DNA of 64,000 bases, from the NCBI RefSeq assembly GCF_018130695.1, contig NZ_JAFCJX010000029.1, positions 1 through 64,000 of the forward strand, written 5' to 3'. Source of the DNA: Bradyrhizobium jicamae (lineage in GTDB: Bacteria; Pseudomonadota; Alphaproteobacteria; Rhizobiales; Xanthobacteraceae). The position numbers were made by a program, and so were the translations under genes. The notes below the pieces were generated by a model. It worked only from the letters and a program-made list of their open reading frames with translations, searched no databases and was not told the origin of the DNA. Below are positions 15,740 to 25,253 of this stretch, piece after piece. Position 1 is the first letter of the stretch. Every line of letters begins with the position of its first letter.

Positions 15740-17320
15740 TTAATTCACCTGTCGATCTTTCCCCGCCCAATACGGATCACGCAAAGTCCGCCGCAAGATC
15801 TTGCCCGACGGATTGCGCGGCAGCGCGGGAATAAAGTCGACCGACTTCGGTGTCTTGAAGCCCGCGATGCGTTCGCGCGCGAAGTTGATGATGTCGGTCG
15901 CATCAGCGCTCTTGCCCGGCTTCATCACCACCACCGCCTTCACCGCCTCGCCCCATTTGTCGTCGGGGATGCCGATCACGGCGGCTTCGGCAACATCAGG
16001 ATGATCACAGATCGCGCTCTCCACTTCGGCGGGATAGATGTTCTCGCCGCCGGAGATGATCATGTCCTTGATGCGATCGTGGATGTAGAGGTAGCCGTCC
16101 TTGTCCATGTAGCCGGCGTCGCCCGTGCGCAGCCAGCCGTCACTGTCGATCGTCCGCGCCGTCGCCTCCGGCAGATTCCAGTAGCCCGCCATGTTGGAGC
16201 CCGAGCGCGTCGCGATCTCGCCGACCTCGCCGGGCGGCAGTCGCTTGCCGTCGTGGTCGAGGATCGCAAGCTCGATGCCCGGCAGCGCCTTGCCGGCCGA
16301 GCGCATGCGGTCGAGGCCCTCGACGTGGTCCTCGGGCGGCAGCGCGACGATCGTGCCCGTCGTCTCGGTCATGCCGTACATTTGCACGAAGCCGCATTTG
16401 AAGACCTCGATGCACTCCTTCAGGAGCGCCGCCGGGATTGGGGAAGCGCCGTACAGCATGTATTTCAGGCGGGAGAAGTCGACCTGCCGGGCGCGCGGCT
16501 GCCGTACCACGAACTGCATCGCGGCTGGCACAATGAACAGCTTGGTGATGCCGGACTGCTCGAAGAAATCGAGCACCCTGGTCGGATCGAATTCGCGCGC
16601 GATCACGCCGCGGGCGCCGTGATAGAGGCCCATCACGCCCCAGCCGGAGCCGCCGATATGAAAGATCGGCATCGCCACCAGCGAGACGTCGTCGGTGGTC
16701 CAGCGGTTCCATTCCGGTTTCTCGGCCTCGTTGCCGGTCTGCACCAGGTTGAGGAAGTTGGCGTGCGACAGCATCGCGCCCTTGGGCTTGCCTGTGGTGC
16801 CGGACGTGTAGAGCTGGATCGCGATGTCCTTCGGTGCGATCGGCACGTTCGGATCGTCGCCGCTCTGCGCGTCGCGCCAGGCCACGAAGTCCGGCCATTC
16901 AGGCGCGCCGCCCTCGGTCGTGATGATCGTGCGCACGCTCGGCAGCTTGTCGCGGATATTTTTGGCCTGCGTAACGAACTCAGGCCCGACGAACAGCACC
17001 GGCGCCTTGCAGTCCTCGACGATGAAGGCGACCTCGGGTCCGGCCAGTCGCCAGTTCACCGGCGCCATCACCGCGCCGGCCTTCATCGCGCCCATCAGCA
17101 GCTCGAAATAGAAATCGCTGTTCTTGCCGAGATAGGCGATGCGCTCGCCATGCTTCACGCCCATCGCGATCAGCGCACGTGCGACCTTGTTGGTCTTGAC
17201 GTCGAACTCGGCGAAGCTGGTGTGACGGCCCTCGAATTCATAGGCAATCGCATTGCCGCGATGTTTGGCGCGATCGCGCACCATGTCGGCAAGGTTGCTC
17301 AGCGGCGCTGCTGTGGACAT
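15740..17320 (-). CDS. AMP-dependent acyl-CoA synthetase (fatty-acid--CoA ligase type)
   Basis: 526 residues from the ATG at 17320 behind gggagag; the frame extends 21 codons further without support. The AMP-binding P-loop is YTSGTTGKPKGAML. The adenine-side motif is MYGMTETTG, the hinge is WLRTGDAGYMDKDGYLYI followed by DRIKDMIISGG, and the C-terminal catalytic Lys is in PRNPSGKILRR. It activates a carboxylic acid to its CoA thioester with ATP, feeding the nearby dehydrogenase and crotonase genes. Substrate is undetermined; medium- or long-chain and ring-derived acids are all possible in this family. Confidence 0.92.
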   Translation of the reverse strand: MSTAAPLSNLADMVRDRAKHRGNAIAYEFEGRHTSFAEFDVKTNKVARALIAMGVKHGERIAYLGKNSDFYFELLMGAMKAGAVMAPVNWRLAGPEVAFIVEDCKAPVLFVGPEFVTQAKNIRDKLPSVRTIITTEGGAPEWPDFVAWRDAQSGDDPNVPIAPKDIAIQLYTSGTTGKPKGAMLSHANFLNLVQTGNEAEKPEWNRWTTDDVSLVAMPIFHIGGSGWGVMGLYHGARGVIAREFDPTRVLDFFEQSGITKLFIVPAAMQFVVRQPRARQVDFSRLKYMLYGASPIPAALLKECIEVFKCGFVQMYGMTETTGTIVALPPEDHVEGLDRMRSAGKALPGIELAILDHDGKRLPPGEVGEIATRSGSNMAGYWNLPEATARTIDSDGWLRTGDAGYMDKDGYLYIHDRIKDMIISGGENIYPAEVESAICDHPDVAEAAVIGIPDDKWGEAVKAVVVMKPGKSADATDIINFARERIAGFKTPKSVDFIPALPRNPSGKILRRTLRDPYWAGKDRQVN

Positions 17321-17402
17321 GTCTCTCCCGTGGCGTTTTGTTTTTATGGCGCCGAGTGTGACGGGATCGGGCGGCAAAGACAATATGGGGAGGGAGCTAT
17401 AC

Positions 17403-17544
17403 GGTTTCGTGTCCCGGACGCGCTGCAGCGCTCTTGCGCTGCTGCGCAGAGCCGGGACCCAGCGGTGATGCGGCGAGATGGGCCCCGGCTCAGCAGCGCA
17501 CCACGCCGCAAGCGCGGCGCGCTGCGCTGCGTCCGGGGCAAGAG
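17403..17544. repeat. Intergenic palindrome, family D copy 2
   Basis: It contains gtcccggacgcgctgcagcg near the left and ctgcgctgcgtccggggcaa at the right, with several smaller gctgcgc hairpins inside. It separates the SDR stop from the AMP-ligase start, both on the minus strand. Confidence 0.7.
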
Positions 17545-17545
17545 G

Positions 17546-18418
17546 TCACCCCCGCGACGCGCGGTCCTTCTCGTTCTGCGCCTTGATGGAGTCGCGGGCC
17601 TTGGTCCAGTCCTCGTCGCTCCAGTCGCGCAGCTGATAGAAATTGCCGCCCATCGCCAGCGCCTGGGCGCCGTCCATCGCGATGGTCTCGCCGTTGATCC
17701 AGTCGCAGCCGCCGGAGATCAGGAACACCGCGAGGTTCTGCAGCTCCTCCATGGAGCCGACGCGGCCCATCGGGTTCATCGCTTTCGTGCGCGCGCCGGC
17801 CTCGTCACCGGGCTTGATCCGCTTGCTCATGCCCTCGGTCGGGATTTCGCCGGGCGCGATGGTATTGAGGCGGATGCCGTGACGGCCCCATTCGACCGCG
17901 AGCGACATCGTCATGGCATGGATCGCCGACTTGCTCATCGCCGACGGCACCACATAGGGCGAGCCGTTGCGCACCCAGGTCACGGTGATCGACACCACGT
18001 TGCCGCGATGGCCGCCCGCGATCCAGCGCCGGCCGACCGCATGCGTGACATAGAAGGTGCCGTGCATCACGATATTCGCCACGGCGTCAAAACCTCGCGC
18101 GGAAAGCTCCTCGGAGCGCGAGATGAAATTGCCGGCGGCGTTGTTGATCAGATCGGTCAGCGGGCCGTCGCTCCAGATCTGCTCGATCATCTCGTCGACG
18201 GCCATCGCGTTGCGGATGTCGACGCCATGGCTGACGACGCGGCCGCCGAACTCGTCCATCAATTCGGTCGCGGTCTCGTCGCAGACGATTTTCCGCCTGC
18301 CGCAAATATGCACCTCGGCGCCAAGCTGCAGGAAACGGGCGGCCATGGATTTGCCGAGGCCGGTGCCGCCTCCGGTCACGAGAATGCGTCGCCCTGCGAG
18401 AAGCTGATCGCTGAACAT
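17546..18418 (-). CDS. SDR-family 2,4-dienoyl-CoA reductase-like protein
   Basis: 290 residues from the ATG at 18418; an ATG at 18427 has no ribosome-binding site. The cofactor motif is TGGGTGLGKSMA and INNAAGNFI the central SDR motif. The classical YxxxK is absent: the sequence reads VVPSAMSKSAIHAM, with Ser four residues before the Lys. That is the pattern of 2,4-dienoyl-CoA reductases (SAxAK type), which use a Tyr on an earlier strand. Here the corresponding earlier position appears to be Trp in ITVTWVRNG, so the catalytic acid is unclear. A role in reducing 2,4-dienoyl-CoA from polyunsaturated acids is inferred. It is divergent from the crotonase at 18516. Confidence 0.83.
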   Translation of the reverse strand: MFSDQLLAGRRILVTGGGTGLGKSMAARFLQLGAEVHICGRRKIVCDETATELMDEFGGRVVSHGVDIRNAMAVDEMIEQIWSDGPLTDLINNAAGNFISRSEELSARGFDAVANIVMHGTFYVTHAVGRRWIAGGHRGNVVSITVTWVRNGSPYVVPSAMSKSAIHAMTMSLAVEWGRHGIRLNTIAPGEIPTEGMSKRIKPGDEAGARTKAMNPMGRVGSMEELQNLAVFLISGGCDWINGETIAMDGAQALAMGGNFYQLRDWSDEDWTKARDSIKAQNEKDRASRG

Positions 18419-18515
18419 GGTTTCCATCCCGGGATTGAGTTAATTGGTCGATTGACTAAAACCGAATGAAGGCCTTTCTGTAAAGCGCCAACTCAAGGAA
18501 TAAGCGGAGGACACC

Positions 18516-19328
18516 ATGGAAGATCGCGTTTCGATATCGATTGCGGACGGGATCGCCGATGTCCGCCTGGTGCGGGCGGACAAGATGAACGCGCTCGACG
18601 CCGCGATGTTTTCGGCCCTGGTTGCCGCAACCGACCGTCTCGCCAAGGAAAAATCCGTGCGCGTAGTGGTGCTGTCGGGCGAGGGCAGGGCGTTCTGCGC
18701 CGGTCTCGATATGGGACGCTTCGCCGCCATGAAGGAGAAAGGCGGTAATGGAGTGCCGGGCGGCGAGAACCGTGATCTGACGGCGCGCACGCATGGTCAG
18801 GCGAACGCTGCGCAGCAGGCGGTGTGGGGCTGGCGCCAGCTTCCCGTACCCGTGATTGCCGCGGTTCATGGCGTTGCCTTCGGCGGCGGCTTCCAGCTCG
18901 CGCTCGGCGCCGACATGCGTTTCGTCGCGCCGGATACGCGGATGTCGATCATGGAGATCAAATGGGGCCTGGTGCCCGACATGGCGGGCACGCCGATCCT
19001 GGCGAGCCTGGTGCGTGACGACATCCTGCGCGAGCTCACCTACACCGGCCGCATTTTCTCGGCGCAGGAAGCCCAGAGCTACGGCCTCGCCACCCGGATC
19101 TGCGACGATCCGCGCGCAGCCGCGTTCGAGGTGGCGCGCGAAATCGCGGGCAAGAGCCCGGATGCGATCCGCGCCGCCAAGCGCATGCTGAACAATCTCT
19201 CCGTCGATCCCGGCCCGGCGCTGCTCGCGGAGTCCGTCGAGCAGCAGAAGCTGATCGGCAGCCCGAACCAGACCGAGGCCGTCCGCGCCAACATGGAGAA
19301 GCGCGCGCCGCGATTTGCAGAGGGATGA
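18516..19328 (+). CDS. Crotonase/enoyl-CoA hydratase family protein
   Basis: 270 residues; the ATG follows gcggagg with ideal spacing. The oxyanion loop is GEGRAFCAGLDM and the second half is VAFGGGFQLALGAD, where Gln replaces the first hydratase Glu. MSIMEIKWGLVPDMAG supplies Glu and Asp candidates further on, as in isomerase-type crotonases. The enzyme may shift or hydrate double bonds. It shares a short intergenic region with the divergent dienoyl-CoA reductase-like gene, which suits joint handling of unsaturated acyl-CoAs. After the stop comes a family C repeat and then an acyl-CoA synthetase gene. Confidence 0.86.
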   Translation: MEDRVSISIADGIADVRLVRADKMNALDAAMFSALVAATDRLAKEKSVRVVVLSGEGRAFCAGLDMGRFAAMKEKGGNGVPGGENRDLTARTHGQANAAQQAVWGWRQLPVPVIAAVHGVAFGGGFQLALGADMRFVAPDTRMSIMEIKWGLVPDMAGTPILASLVRDDILRELTYTGRIFSAQEAQSYGLATRICDDPRAAAFEVAREIAGKSPDAIRAAKRMLNNLSVDPGPALLAESVEQQKLIGSPNQTEAVRANMEKRAPRFAEG

Positions 19329-19337
19329 GCGAACTTC

Positions 19338-19437
19338 CGCCCTCATCCCGAGGAGCCGCGCAAGCGGCGTCTCAAGGGATGGGCCGCGGGCCTCATGGTT
19401 CGAGACGCGCGAAACCGCGCTCCTCACCATGAGGGAT
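19338..19437. repeat. Intergenic inverted repeat, family C copy 2
   Basis: Runs in the opposite orientation to the copy at 5188-5288: ccctcatcccgaggagccgc at the left and ctcctcaccatgagggat at the right, with gtctcaaggatgggccgcgg inside. It lies between two plus-strand genes. Confidence 0.8.
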
Positions 19438-19465
19438 AAGGACCACCAATAACAAAGAAGAACAA

Positions 19466-21013
19466 ATGAGCGAAACGTCCCAACTGTTCTGCGGCATCGT
19501 CAGCGGCGCGCGGCGGCGCGATCATGCCGCGGTCACGGAGCGTGCCGACCGCATCGCCGGCGGATTGCACAAGCTCGGCGTCAAGCCGGGCGACAGCGTC
19601 TGCATGCTGATGCGCAACGACATCGCCTTCATCGAGGCCGCCTATGCCGCGATGCGGTTGGGTGCTTATGGTGTGCCGGTCAACTGGCACTTCAAGCCGG
19701 AGGAGATCAACTACGTGCTGACCGACTCCGGCAGCCGCGTCCTGATCGGTCATGCCGACATGCTGCATCCGCTGCGTGATGCCATTCCGGCCGGTGTCAC
19801 CGTGCTCAGCGTGCCGACGCCGCCGGAAATCCTTGCGAACTACAAGATCAATCCGGATCATCTGGCGACGCCGGACTTCGCGATCGATTTCGAAAGCTGG
19901 CTCGCGCAGCATCCGCGCTACGACGGCCCCGTGGTGCCGCAGCCGCAGAACATGATCTACACGTCGGGCACCACGGGCCATCCCAAGGGCGTCCGCCGCT
20001 CCGCGCCGACGCCGGCACAGACCGCCAATGCCGAGGCGATGCGCGCGATGATTTATGGCTTGAAGCCCGGCGCGCGCGCAATCCTGCCGGGACCGCTCTA
20101 TCACTCCGCACCGAACTCCTTCGGCCTGCGTTCGGGCAAGCTCGGCGGCGTGCTGGTGCTGATGCCGCGCTTCGATGCCGAGGAGTTTCTGGCGCTGATC
20201 GAACGCGAGAAGATCGACACCATCTTCATGGTGCCGACCATGTTCATCCGCCTGATGAAGCTGCCGGAGGACGTTCGCAAGAAATACGACATGTCCTCGT
20301 TGCGCCACATCATCCACGCCGCGGCGCCATGCCCGGCCGACGTCAAGCGCGCGATGATCGACTGGTGGGGGCCGGTGATCTACGAATTCTATGGCTCGAC
20401 CGAGTCCGGCGCGGTGACGTTTGCGACGTCGGAGGATGCGCTGAAGAAGCCCGGGACCGTCGGCAAGATCTCTCCCGGCGCCGAACTGCGCTTCATCGGC
20501 GATGACGGCCGCGAGGTGCCGCAGGGCGAGATCGGCGAAATCTATTCGCGGATCGCTGATAATCCTGATTTCACCTATCACAACAAGCCGGAGAAGCGCG
20601 CCGAGATCGACCGTCAGGGGTTCATCACGTCAGGCGACGTCGGCTACATCGATGCCGACGGCTACGTCTTCATCTGCGACCGCAAGCGCGACATGGTGAT
20701 CTCCGGCGGCGTCAACATCTATCCGGCCGAGATTGAGGCGGTGCTGCACGCCATTTCCGGCGTGCATGACTGCGCGGTGTTCGGCATCCCCGACGCAGAG
20801 TTCGGCGAGGCGCTGATGGCGGTGGTCGAGCCGCAGCCCGGCGTCACCCTCGATCTGGCCGGCATCCGGGCCCAGCTGAAGGGCTCGCTGGCCGATTACA
20901 AGGTGCCCAAGCAGATCGAGATCCAGACCAATCTGCCGCGCGAGGATTCCGGCAAGATCTTCAAGCGCCGGCTGCGCGACCCCTATTGGGAGCGGGCGGG
21001 GCGGCGGATTTAG
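19466..21013 (+). CDS. AMP-dependent acyl-CoA synthetase
   Basis: 515 residues. The P-loop YTSGTTGHPKGVRRS, YEFYGSTESGAVTF, the SGDVGYIDADGYVFICDR hinge and the C-terminal REDSGKIFKRRL Lys motif identify the ANL superfamily. It forms an acyl-adenylate and then the CoA thioester. It is clearly different from the ligase at 15740 in length and motif wording, so the two likely activate different acids. The putative start has a weak purine-rich stretch (aagaagaac) upstream. The substrate is not readable from sequence. It precedes the PEP carboxylase gene by about 110 bases. Confidence 0.9.
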   Translation: MSETSQLFCGIVSGARRRDHAAVTERADRIAGGLHKLGVKPGDSVCMLMRNDIAFIEAAYAAMRLGAYGVPVNWHFKPEEINYVLTDSGSRVLIGHADMLHPLRDAIPAGVTVLSVPTPPEILANYKINPDHLATPDFAIDFESWLAQHPRYDGPVVPQPQNMIYTSGTTGHPKGVRRSAPTPAQTANAEAMRAMIYGLKPGARAILPGPLYHSAPNSFGLRSGKLGGVLVLMPRFDAEEFLALIEREKIDTIFMVPTMFIRLMKLPEDVRKKYDMSSLRHIIHAAAPCPADVKRAMIDWWGPVIYEFYGSTESGAVTFATSEDALKKPGTVGKISPGAELRFIGDDGREVPQGEIGEIYSRIADNPDFTYHNKPEKRAEIDRQGFITSGDVGYIDADGYVFICDRKRDMVISGGVNIYPAEIEAVLHAISGVHDCAVFGIPDAEFGEALMAVVEPQPGVTLDLAGIRAQLKGSLADYKVPKQIEIQTNLPREDSGKIFKRRLRDPYWERAGRRI

Positions 21014-21122
21014 GCCTCGCTGGCGGGGCAAGTGTGCAGCGCTTCCAAGTTCATCTTGCGCTGCGGCAAAAAAATTGCACACTGCGGGAAATGCCGGGCA
21101 AAGCTTCTGGAGTAGCCAAGCC

Positions 21123-23930
21123 ATGTCTTCCCAGATGTTGTCTCCCCAGACCATGCCGTCCGAGACCGAGGTCCGTGCCAGACGCGCCGAGGAGGCGCAA
21201 GCGCTGGAGGAGGACGCGCGGCTCCGCAATGACATCCGCCTGCTCGGCCGCATCCTCGGCGACACCGTCCGCGACCAGGAGGGGGCCGACGTGTTCGACC
21301 TGGTCGAACGCATCCGCCAGACCTCGGTCCGGTTCCACCGCGACGAGGACCGGCTGGCGCGGCAGGAGCTGGAAGCCATCCTCGACGGCATGTCGATCGC
21401 CGAGACGGTGCGGATCGTCCGCGCCTTCAGCTATTTCTCCCACCTCGCCAACATCGCCGAGGACCAGAACAACATCCGCCAGATGCGCAGCCGCGGTCCC
21501 GGCGGCGCGCCGCGCGCCTCGACGCTGGAGCAGACGCTGGGCCATGCCCGGCAGGCCGGCATCAGCCCGGCCGATCTGCGGACCTTCTTCAAGAGCGCCC
21601 AGGTCAGTCCCGTCCTGACCGCGCATCCGACCGAGGTCCGCCGCAAGAGCACGATGGACCGCGAGATGGAGATCGCAGCCCTGCTCGACCGCCGCGAGCG
21701 GGTGCAACTGACCGCCGACGAGGCCGAGGCCAGCGACGAGCAGCTCCGCCGCGCGGTGGTGACGCTGTGGCAGACCAACCTGTTGCGCCGGACCAAGCTC
21801 ACCGTGCTCGACGAGGTCGCCAACGGCCTGTCGTTCTACGACTACACCTTCCTGCGCGAGGTGCCGCGGCTGCATTGCGCGCTGGAGGACCGTCTCAACA
21901 AGGAGGGCGGCGAGGCGGGCGCGCTCGCCTCCTTCCTGACCATGGGCAGCTGGATCGGCGGCGACCGTGACGGCAATCCGTTCGTCACCGCCGACGTGAT
22001 GCGCGGCACCTTGCGGCTGCAGTCGAGCCGGGTGCTGAGCTACTATCTCGAAGAGCTGCATCTGCTCGGCGCTGAGCTGTCGCTCGCCGCCCACCTCGCT
22101 GACGTCTCCGAGGAATTGCGCACACTGGCCGAGCGTTCGCCCGACACCTCGCCCCATCGGAGCGGCGAGCCGTATCGTCTCGCGGTGTCGGGCATCTATG
22201 CGCGGCTAACCGCGACGGCCGCAAAGCTCAATGTCGAGACCACGCGGCCGCCGGTCGGCAAGGCCGAGCCCTATACGACCGTGAGCGAATTCAAGGCCGA
22301 TCTCGACGTGCTCGATCGTTCGCTGATATCAAACAACTCCGGCGTGATCGCGCGCGGCCGGCTGCGGCACTTGCGCCGCGCGGTGGATTGCTTCGGTTTC
22401 CATCTGGCCCGGCTCGACATCCGCCAGAACTCCGCGGTGCACGAGCGCACCGTTGCCGAGCTGTTCGACGCCACCAATCCCGGCATGTCCTACATGGCGC
22501 TCTCTGAGGATGCGCGCGTCAACCTGCTGATGTCGGAGCTGCGCAGCGCCCGGCCGCTGTCCTCGCCCTTCATCAAATACACCGAGGAGACGCAGGGCGA
22601 GCTCGCGCTGTTCCGCGCCGCGGCTGAGGCCCACGCCAAGTTCGGGCCCGACGTGATCTGCCAATGCATCATCTCGATGTGCAAGGGCATGTCCGACATG
22701 CTCGAGGTCGCGGTGCTCCTGAAGGAGGTCGGGCTGATCAACCCGTCCGGCCGCAGCGCGGTCAACATCGTGCCGCTGTTCGAGACCATCGAGGATCTGC
22801 AGGCTTCCAGCGCCATCATGGACCGCATGCTGTCGCTGCACGACTATCGCAAGCTGGTCGACAGTCTCGGCAGCGTGCAGGAGGTGATGCTCGGCTATTC
22901 CGACAGCAACAAGGATGGTGGCTTCGTCACCTCGGGCTGGGAGCTCTACAAGGCCGAGATCGGCCTCGTCGAAGTGTTCGAGCGCCACCACGTGCGGCTG
23001 CGCCTGTTCCACGGCCGCGGCGGCTCGGTCGGCCGCGGCGGCGGGCCGAGCTATGATGCGATCATCGCGCAGCCCGGCGGCGCGGTGAACGGCCAGATCC
23101 GCATCACCGAGCAGGGCGAGATCATTTCGTCAAAATATTCCAACGCGGAGGTCGGCCGCAGCAATCTGGAGATCCTGGCGGCCGCGACGCTGGAGACCAG
23201 CCTGCTGCAGCCGCGGCAGAGCGCGCCCCGCCCGGAATATCTCAAGGCGATGGAGGAGATCTCCGCGCTCGCCTTCAAGGCCTACCGCGGGCTGGTCTAC
23301 GAGACCGAGGGCTTTGCCGATTACTTCTGGGGCTCGACCGTCATCAACGAGATCGCGACCTTGAACATCGGCAGCCGTCCGGCTTCGCGCAAGAAGACCC
23401 GCGAGATCGAGGATCTGCGCGCGATCCCCTGGGTATTCTCCTGGGCGCAGTGCCGCCTGATGCTGCCGGGCTGGTACGGTTTTGGCGCGGCGGTCGAGAC
23501 CTGGATATCAGAGCATCCGGAGCAGGGCATGCCGTTCCTGCAGGAACTCTACAAGGAGTGGCCGTTCTTCCGCACACTGCTGTCGAACATGGACATGGTG
23601 CTGGCCAAGAGCTCGATCGCGATCGCCTCGCGCTACGCGGATCTCGTGCCCGACGTGGACTTGCGCGAGAAGATTTTTGGCCGCATCCGCCGCGAATGGC
23701 ACCTGTCGATCGAGACGCTGCTCGACATCATGGGCACTGATCGGTTGCTGCAAGGCAACCCGCTGCTGGAACGTTCGATCCGCAACCGCTTCCCCTATCT
23801 CGATCCGCTCAACCACGTGCAGGTCGAACTGCTCAAGGAGCACCGCGCGCAGAACCCGGACGAGCAGGTGCTGCGCGGGATCCAGATCACGATCAACGGC
23901 ATTTCGGCGGGCTTGCGGAATAGCGGGTGA
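21123..23930 (+). CDS. ppc: Phosphoenolpyruvate carboxylase
   Basis: 935 residues, the normal size for bacterial PEP carboxylase. Both family signatures are present: VLTAHPTEVRRKS with the catalytic His in the N-terminal half, and LGYSDSNKDGGFVTSGW in the C-terminal half. FHGRGGSVGRGGGPS is the essential Gly-rich mobile loop, and the protein ends in ISAGLRNSG, close to the canonical NTG terminus. It carboxylates PEP with bicarbonate to oxaloacetate, refilling the TCA cycle. The start at 21123 is the first well-placed ATG; the frame is open a little further upstream. It has no functional link to the CoA-ester genes other than position. Confidence 0.96.
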   Translation: MSSQMLSPQTMPSETEVRARRAEEAQALEEDARLRNDIRLLGRILGDTVRDQEGADVFDLVERIRQTSVRFHRDEDRLARQELEAILDGMSIAETVRIVRAFSYFSHLANIAEDQNNIRQMRSRGPGGAPRASTLEQTLGHARQAGISPADLRTFFKSAQVSPVLTAHPTEVRRKSTMDREMEIAALLDRRERVQLTADEAEASDEQLRRAVVTLWQTNLLRRTKLTVLDEVANGLSFYDYTFLREVPRLHCALEDRLNKEGGEAGALASFLTMGSWIGGDRDGNPFVTADVMRGTLRLQSSRVLSYYLEELHLLGAELSLAAHLADVSEELRTLAERSPDTSPHRSGEPYRLAVSGIYARLTATAAKLNVETTRPPVGKAEPYTTVSEFKADLDVLDRSLISNNSGVIARGRLRHLRRAVDCFGFHLARLDIRQNSAVHERTVAELFDATNPGMSYMALSEDARVNLLMSELRSARPLSSPFIKYTEETQGELALFRAAAEAHAKFGPDVICQCIISMCKGMSDMLEVAVLLKEVGLINPSGRSAVNIVPLFETIEDLQASSAIMDRMLSLHDYRKLVDSLGSVQEVMLGYSDSNKDGGFVTSGWELYKAEIGLVEVFERHHVRLRLFHGRGGSVGRGGGPSYDAIIAQPGGAVNGQIRITEQGEIISSKYSNAEVGRSNLEILAAATLETSLLQPRQSAPRPEYLKAMEEISALAFKAYRGLVYETEGFADYFWGSTVINEIATLNIGSRPASRKKTREIEDLRAIPWVFSWAQCRLMLPGWYGFGAAVETWISEHPEQGMPFLQELYKEWPFFRTLLSNMDMVLAKSSIAIASRYADLVPDVDLREKIFGRIRREWHLSIETLLDIMGTDRLLQGNPLLERSIRNRFPYLDPLNHVQVELLKEHRAQNPDEQVLRGIQITINGISAGLRNSG

Positions 23931-24000
23931 TGATTGGTGAATAGCGAATGGCGAGTAGCGAATAGATCCTATTCGCCATTCGCCACTCACTACTCGCTGA
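23931..24000. repeat. Inverted repeat between convergent genes, family H copy 1
   Basis: The arms agcgaatggcgagtagcgaa and ttcgccattcgccactcact are an imperfect pair around a short centre (ctattc/gaatag). It fills the 72-base gap between the ppc stop and the SMP-30 gene stop and could act as a bidirectional transcription end. A related element is at 45989-46062. Confidence 0.65.
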
Positions 24001-24002
24001 CT

Positions 24003-25115
24003 TCAACAATTGTGTGCGCCCTTGGTCTCCACATAGACCGCATACAGTGACTGGCTCGCGGTCATGAACAGGCGGTTGCGCTTCTTGCCGCCGAAGGTGA
24101 GGTTGGCGCAGGTCTCCGGCAGCAGGATCTGCCCGATCCGCGCGCCATCCTGCGCGAAGATCTGCACGCCGTCATAGCCTGGCCCGACCCAGCCGGCGCC
24201 GACCCAGATATTGCCGTCGACGTCGACACGCAGGCCGTCGGGGAAGCCCGACTTGCCGTTCAGGGTCATGTCGATCAGCGTGCGCGGGTTGGAGAGCTTG
24301 TCGCCGTTGAGGTCGTACTGCCAAACGATGTTCTTGGCGTTCGGATAGTGGGTAATGCCGGTGTCGCAGACATAGACCTTCTTGTAGTCGTGGCTGAAGG
24401 CGATGCCGTTCGGCTTGAACGGTTCGTCGGCGACCTTCGTCACCTGTCCTGACTGCGCATCGAGTCGGTAGACCGCTTCCTTCTGATACGGCTGCAGCGA
24501 ACCGGTGTTGGCGAGCTGGCCCTCATAGATCGAGATCGCGCCGTAGCCGGGATCGGTGAACCAGATCGACTTGTCGTTGGGATGCACGACCATGTCGTTC
24601 GGCCCGTTCAACGGCTTGCCGCCGGCCTGCTCCGCCAACGTTTTGACGCTGCCATCGTGCTCGTAGCGCACCAGCCGGGTGCGCTCGGCGGTGATCTGTC
24701 GGCCTTCGAAATCGAAGGTCGAGCCGTTGGCCTCGTTCGACGGTTTGTGGAACTGCTCGGAGATGTGGCCGTCATCGTCGAGATAGCGCAACTGCCGGTT
24801 GGCGGGGATATCGCTCCACACGAGATATTGCCCCTGCGCGTTCCACGCGGGTCCTTCGGCCCAAAGGCAGCCGGTGTAGAGGCGCTTGATCGCGGTGTTG
24901 CCGACCTTGGCCTTGAAGCGCTTCTCGTCGAGCACGAGGATGTCGGGGTCGGGATAGCGCTGCGGTTCCGCATTCGGACCGAAGTCGCGCGCGGCCGCGT
25001 CCGATGCAGCCATCGCAGTTGCAGCAAGCGCGGTTGCGCCGCGCAAGAGAGTGCGACGGTCGAACGCCTTCGCGCCGTCGTTGGGATGGTTCCGATTGTT
25101 GTCTGGATTTGTCAT
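24003..25115 (-). CDS. Tat-exported SMP-30/gluconolactonase-like protein
   Basis: 370 residues. The N-terminus has a twin-arginine signal (FDRRTLLRGATALAATAMAA followed by an Ala-rich cleavage region), so the mature protein is periplasmic. The rest is a six-bladed beta-propeller of the SMP-30/gluconolactonase/LRE type: GCLWAEGPAWNAQG, NGPNDMVVHPNDKSIWFTDP with the metal-site Asn and Asp, and FPDGLRVDVDGNIWVG. Such enzymes hydrolyse sugar or aromatic lactones using Ca or Zn. The start follows gggagga. It is not clearly linked to the adjacent SDR-thiolase unit, from which a hairpin at 25212-25239 separates it. Confidence 0.88.
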   Translation of the reverse strand: MTNPDNNRNHPNDGAKAFDRRTLLRGATALAATAMAASDAAARDFGPNAEPQRYPDPDILVLDEKRFKAKVGNTAIKRLYTGCLWAEGPAWNAQGQYLVWSDIPANRQLRYLDDDGHISEQFHKPSNEANGSTFDFEGRQITAERTRLVRYEHDGSVKTLAEQAGGKPLNGPNDMVVHPNDKSIWFTDPGYGAISIYEGQLANTGSLQPYQKEAVYRLDAQSGQVTKVADEPFKPNGIAFSHDYKKVYVCDTGITHYPNAKNIVWQYDLNGDKLSNPRTLIDMTLNGKSGFPDGLRVDVDGNIWVGAGWVGPGYDGVQIFAQDGARIGQILLPETCANLTFGGKKRNRLFMTASQSLYAVYVETKGAHNC

Positions 25116-25211
25116 GAGGTCCTCCCGATTTTCTTGTTATGGGGGAGGCGGTTCATGCGCCCGCATTCAGGCATAAAGCGGGCAAGTTCCGATGGAACAA
25201 CTGAAGAGTGC

Positions 25212-25243
25212 GTCGTCCCGGAAATATTGCCGGGACGACTTTT
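25212..25243. terminator. Hairpin between two minus-strand genes
   Basis: A perfect 10-bp stem (25212-25221 with 25230-25239, gtcgtcccgg / ccgggacgac) around an 8-base loop. A run of four T follows on the plus strand only. The minus-strand SDR gene ends at 25254, so it is placed to end that transcript, though no T-run follows in that direction. Confidence 0.5.
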
Positions 25244-25253
25244 CATGAAACTG

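Noticed and set aside
15701..18469. A 922-codon plus-strand open frame antisense to the AMP-ligase and SDR genes
   Set aside because: It spans two clear minus-strand genes and the repeat between them, is rich in His, Arg and Asp as antisense frames of GC-rich genes are, and has no domain.
25212..25243. Hairpin as a classic terminator on the plus strand
   Set aside because: It has a T-run on the plus strand, but no plus-strand gene leads into it; kept only as a possible end for the minus-strand unit.
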